A stretch of 6,802 nucleotides of DNA from Oscillospiraceae bacterium. Its GTDB lineage: Bacteria; Bacillota; Clostridia; Oscillospirales; Oscillospiraceae. Below are positions 6,608 through 6,802 of this stretch, one piece after another (position 1 is the stretch's first letter; each line of letters begins with the position of its first letter). The DNA lies in NCBI GenBank assembly GCA_017646545.1, contig JAGCMI010000140.1:1-6802 (forward strand), read 5' to 3'. Made by a program: the position numbers and the translations under genes. A model generated the notes under the pieces. The model was given only the letters and a program-made list of their open reading frames with translations, made no database searches and was not told the origin of the DNA.

Positions 6608-6802
6608 ACTTGGCGAATTCCACAGCCTTGGTTTCCCGGATCACATTGACCTTGATCTGGCCGGGGTATTCCAGCTCAGACTCGATCTTCTTTGCGATGT
6701 CACGGGCCAGCAGGATCATGTTGTCCTCGGTGACCACCTCGGGCTTGACCATGATGCGAACCTCACGGCCTGCCTGGATGGCGTAAGCCTTGTCAACGCC
6801 GG
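6606..6802 (-). CDS. rny: Ribonuclease Y, C-terminal end (5' part beyond the right edge)
   Basis: Only the last 64 residues are present, with the TAA stop at 6606-6608. The sequence contains [38 protein letters not shown] and [15 protein letters not shown], which is the highly conserved tail of RNase Y found after its HD domain in Firmicutes. RNase Y is a membrane-anchored endoribonuclease that starts mRNA decay in many Gram-positive bacteria. The membrane anchor, coiled coil, KH domain and catalytic HD domain are all outside the window, so their integrity cannot be judged. The gene converges on the DUF2207 gene, and its stop lies 5 bases from the stem of the terminator they share. Identification is strong because this tail is distinctive. 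Confidence 0.93.
   Translation of the reverse strand, partial: GVDKAYAIQAGREVRIMVKPEVVTEDNMILLARDIAKKIESELEYPGQIKVNVIRETKAVEFAK

Overview
The window looks like chromosomal DNA from a moderately GC-rich member of the Clostridia. The peptide-transporter proteins closely resemble what I remember of Oscillospiraceae/Lachnospiraceae relatives, and the RNase Y tail is typically Firmicute. This placement rests on remembered family resemblance, not on a search.

Layout. Positions 1 to about 4703 carry a minus-strand operon for a peptide/nickel-family (Opp/Dpp) ABC importer. In transcription order it has a 761-residue substrate-binding lipoprotein (4703 to 2418), a 261-base gap with two hairpin structures, an OppB-type permease (2156 to 1188), and an OppC-type permease that starts at 1186 and runs off the left edge. 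No ATPase genes are visible; they would be expected beyond base 1. The OppC gene has no stop inside the window and is easily missed, but one open frame covers 1186 to 1.

Positions 4704 to 4868 are a divergent promoter region. A good minus-strand promoter drives the transporter operon. A weaker plus-strand promoter, with a perfect 16-bp palindrome over its -10 box, faces a DUF2207-family membrane protein (4869 to 6569). That gene ends at a strong bidirectional terminator (6572 to 6607), which it shares with a convergent minus-strand gene. Only the C-terminal 64 residues of that gene are present, and they are the conserved tail of ribonuclease Y.

Together, the lipoprotein captures an oligopeptide-like ligand and delivers it to the OppB/OppC channel. 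The two hairpins after the lipoprotein gene could let it be made in excess over the permeases. The DUF2207 protein is an envelope protein of unknown function. I found no CRISPR array, RNA gene, phage or toxin-antitoxin module, and no clearly novel multi-gene system. The points most worth a second look are non-coding: a palindromic heptad-repeat element after the lipoprotein gene, the 14-bp hairpin before oppB, and the symmetric divergent promoter region with its palindrome.
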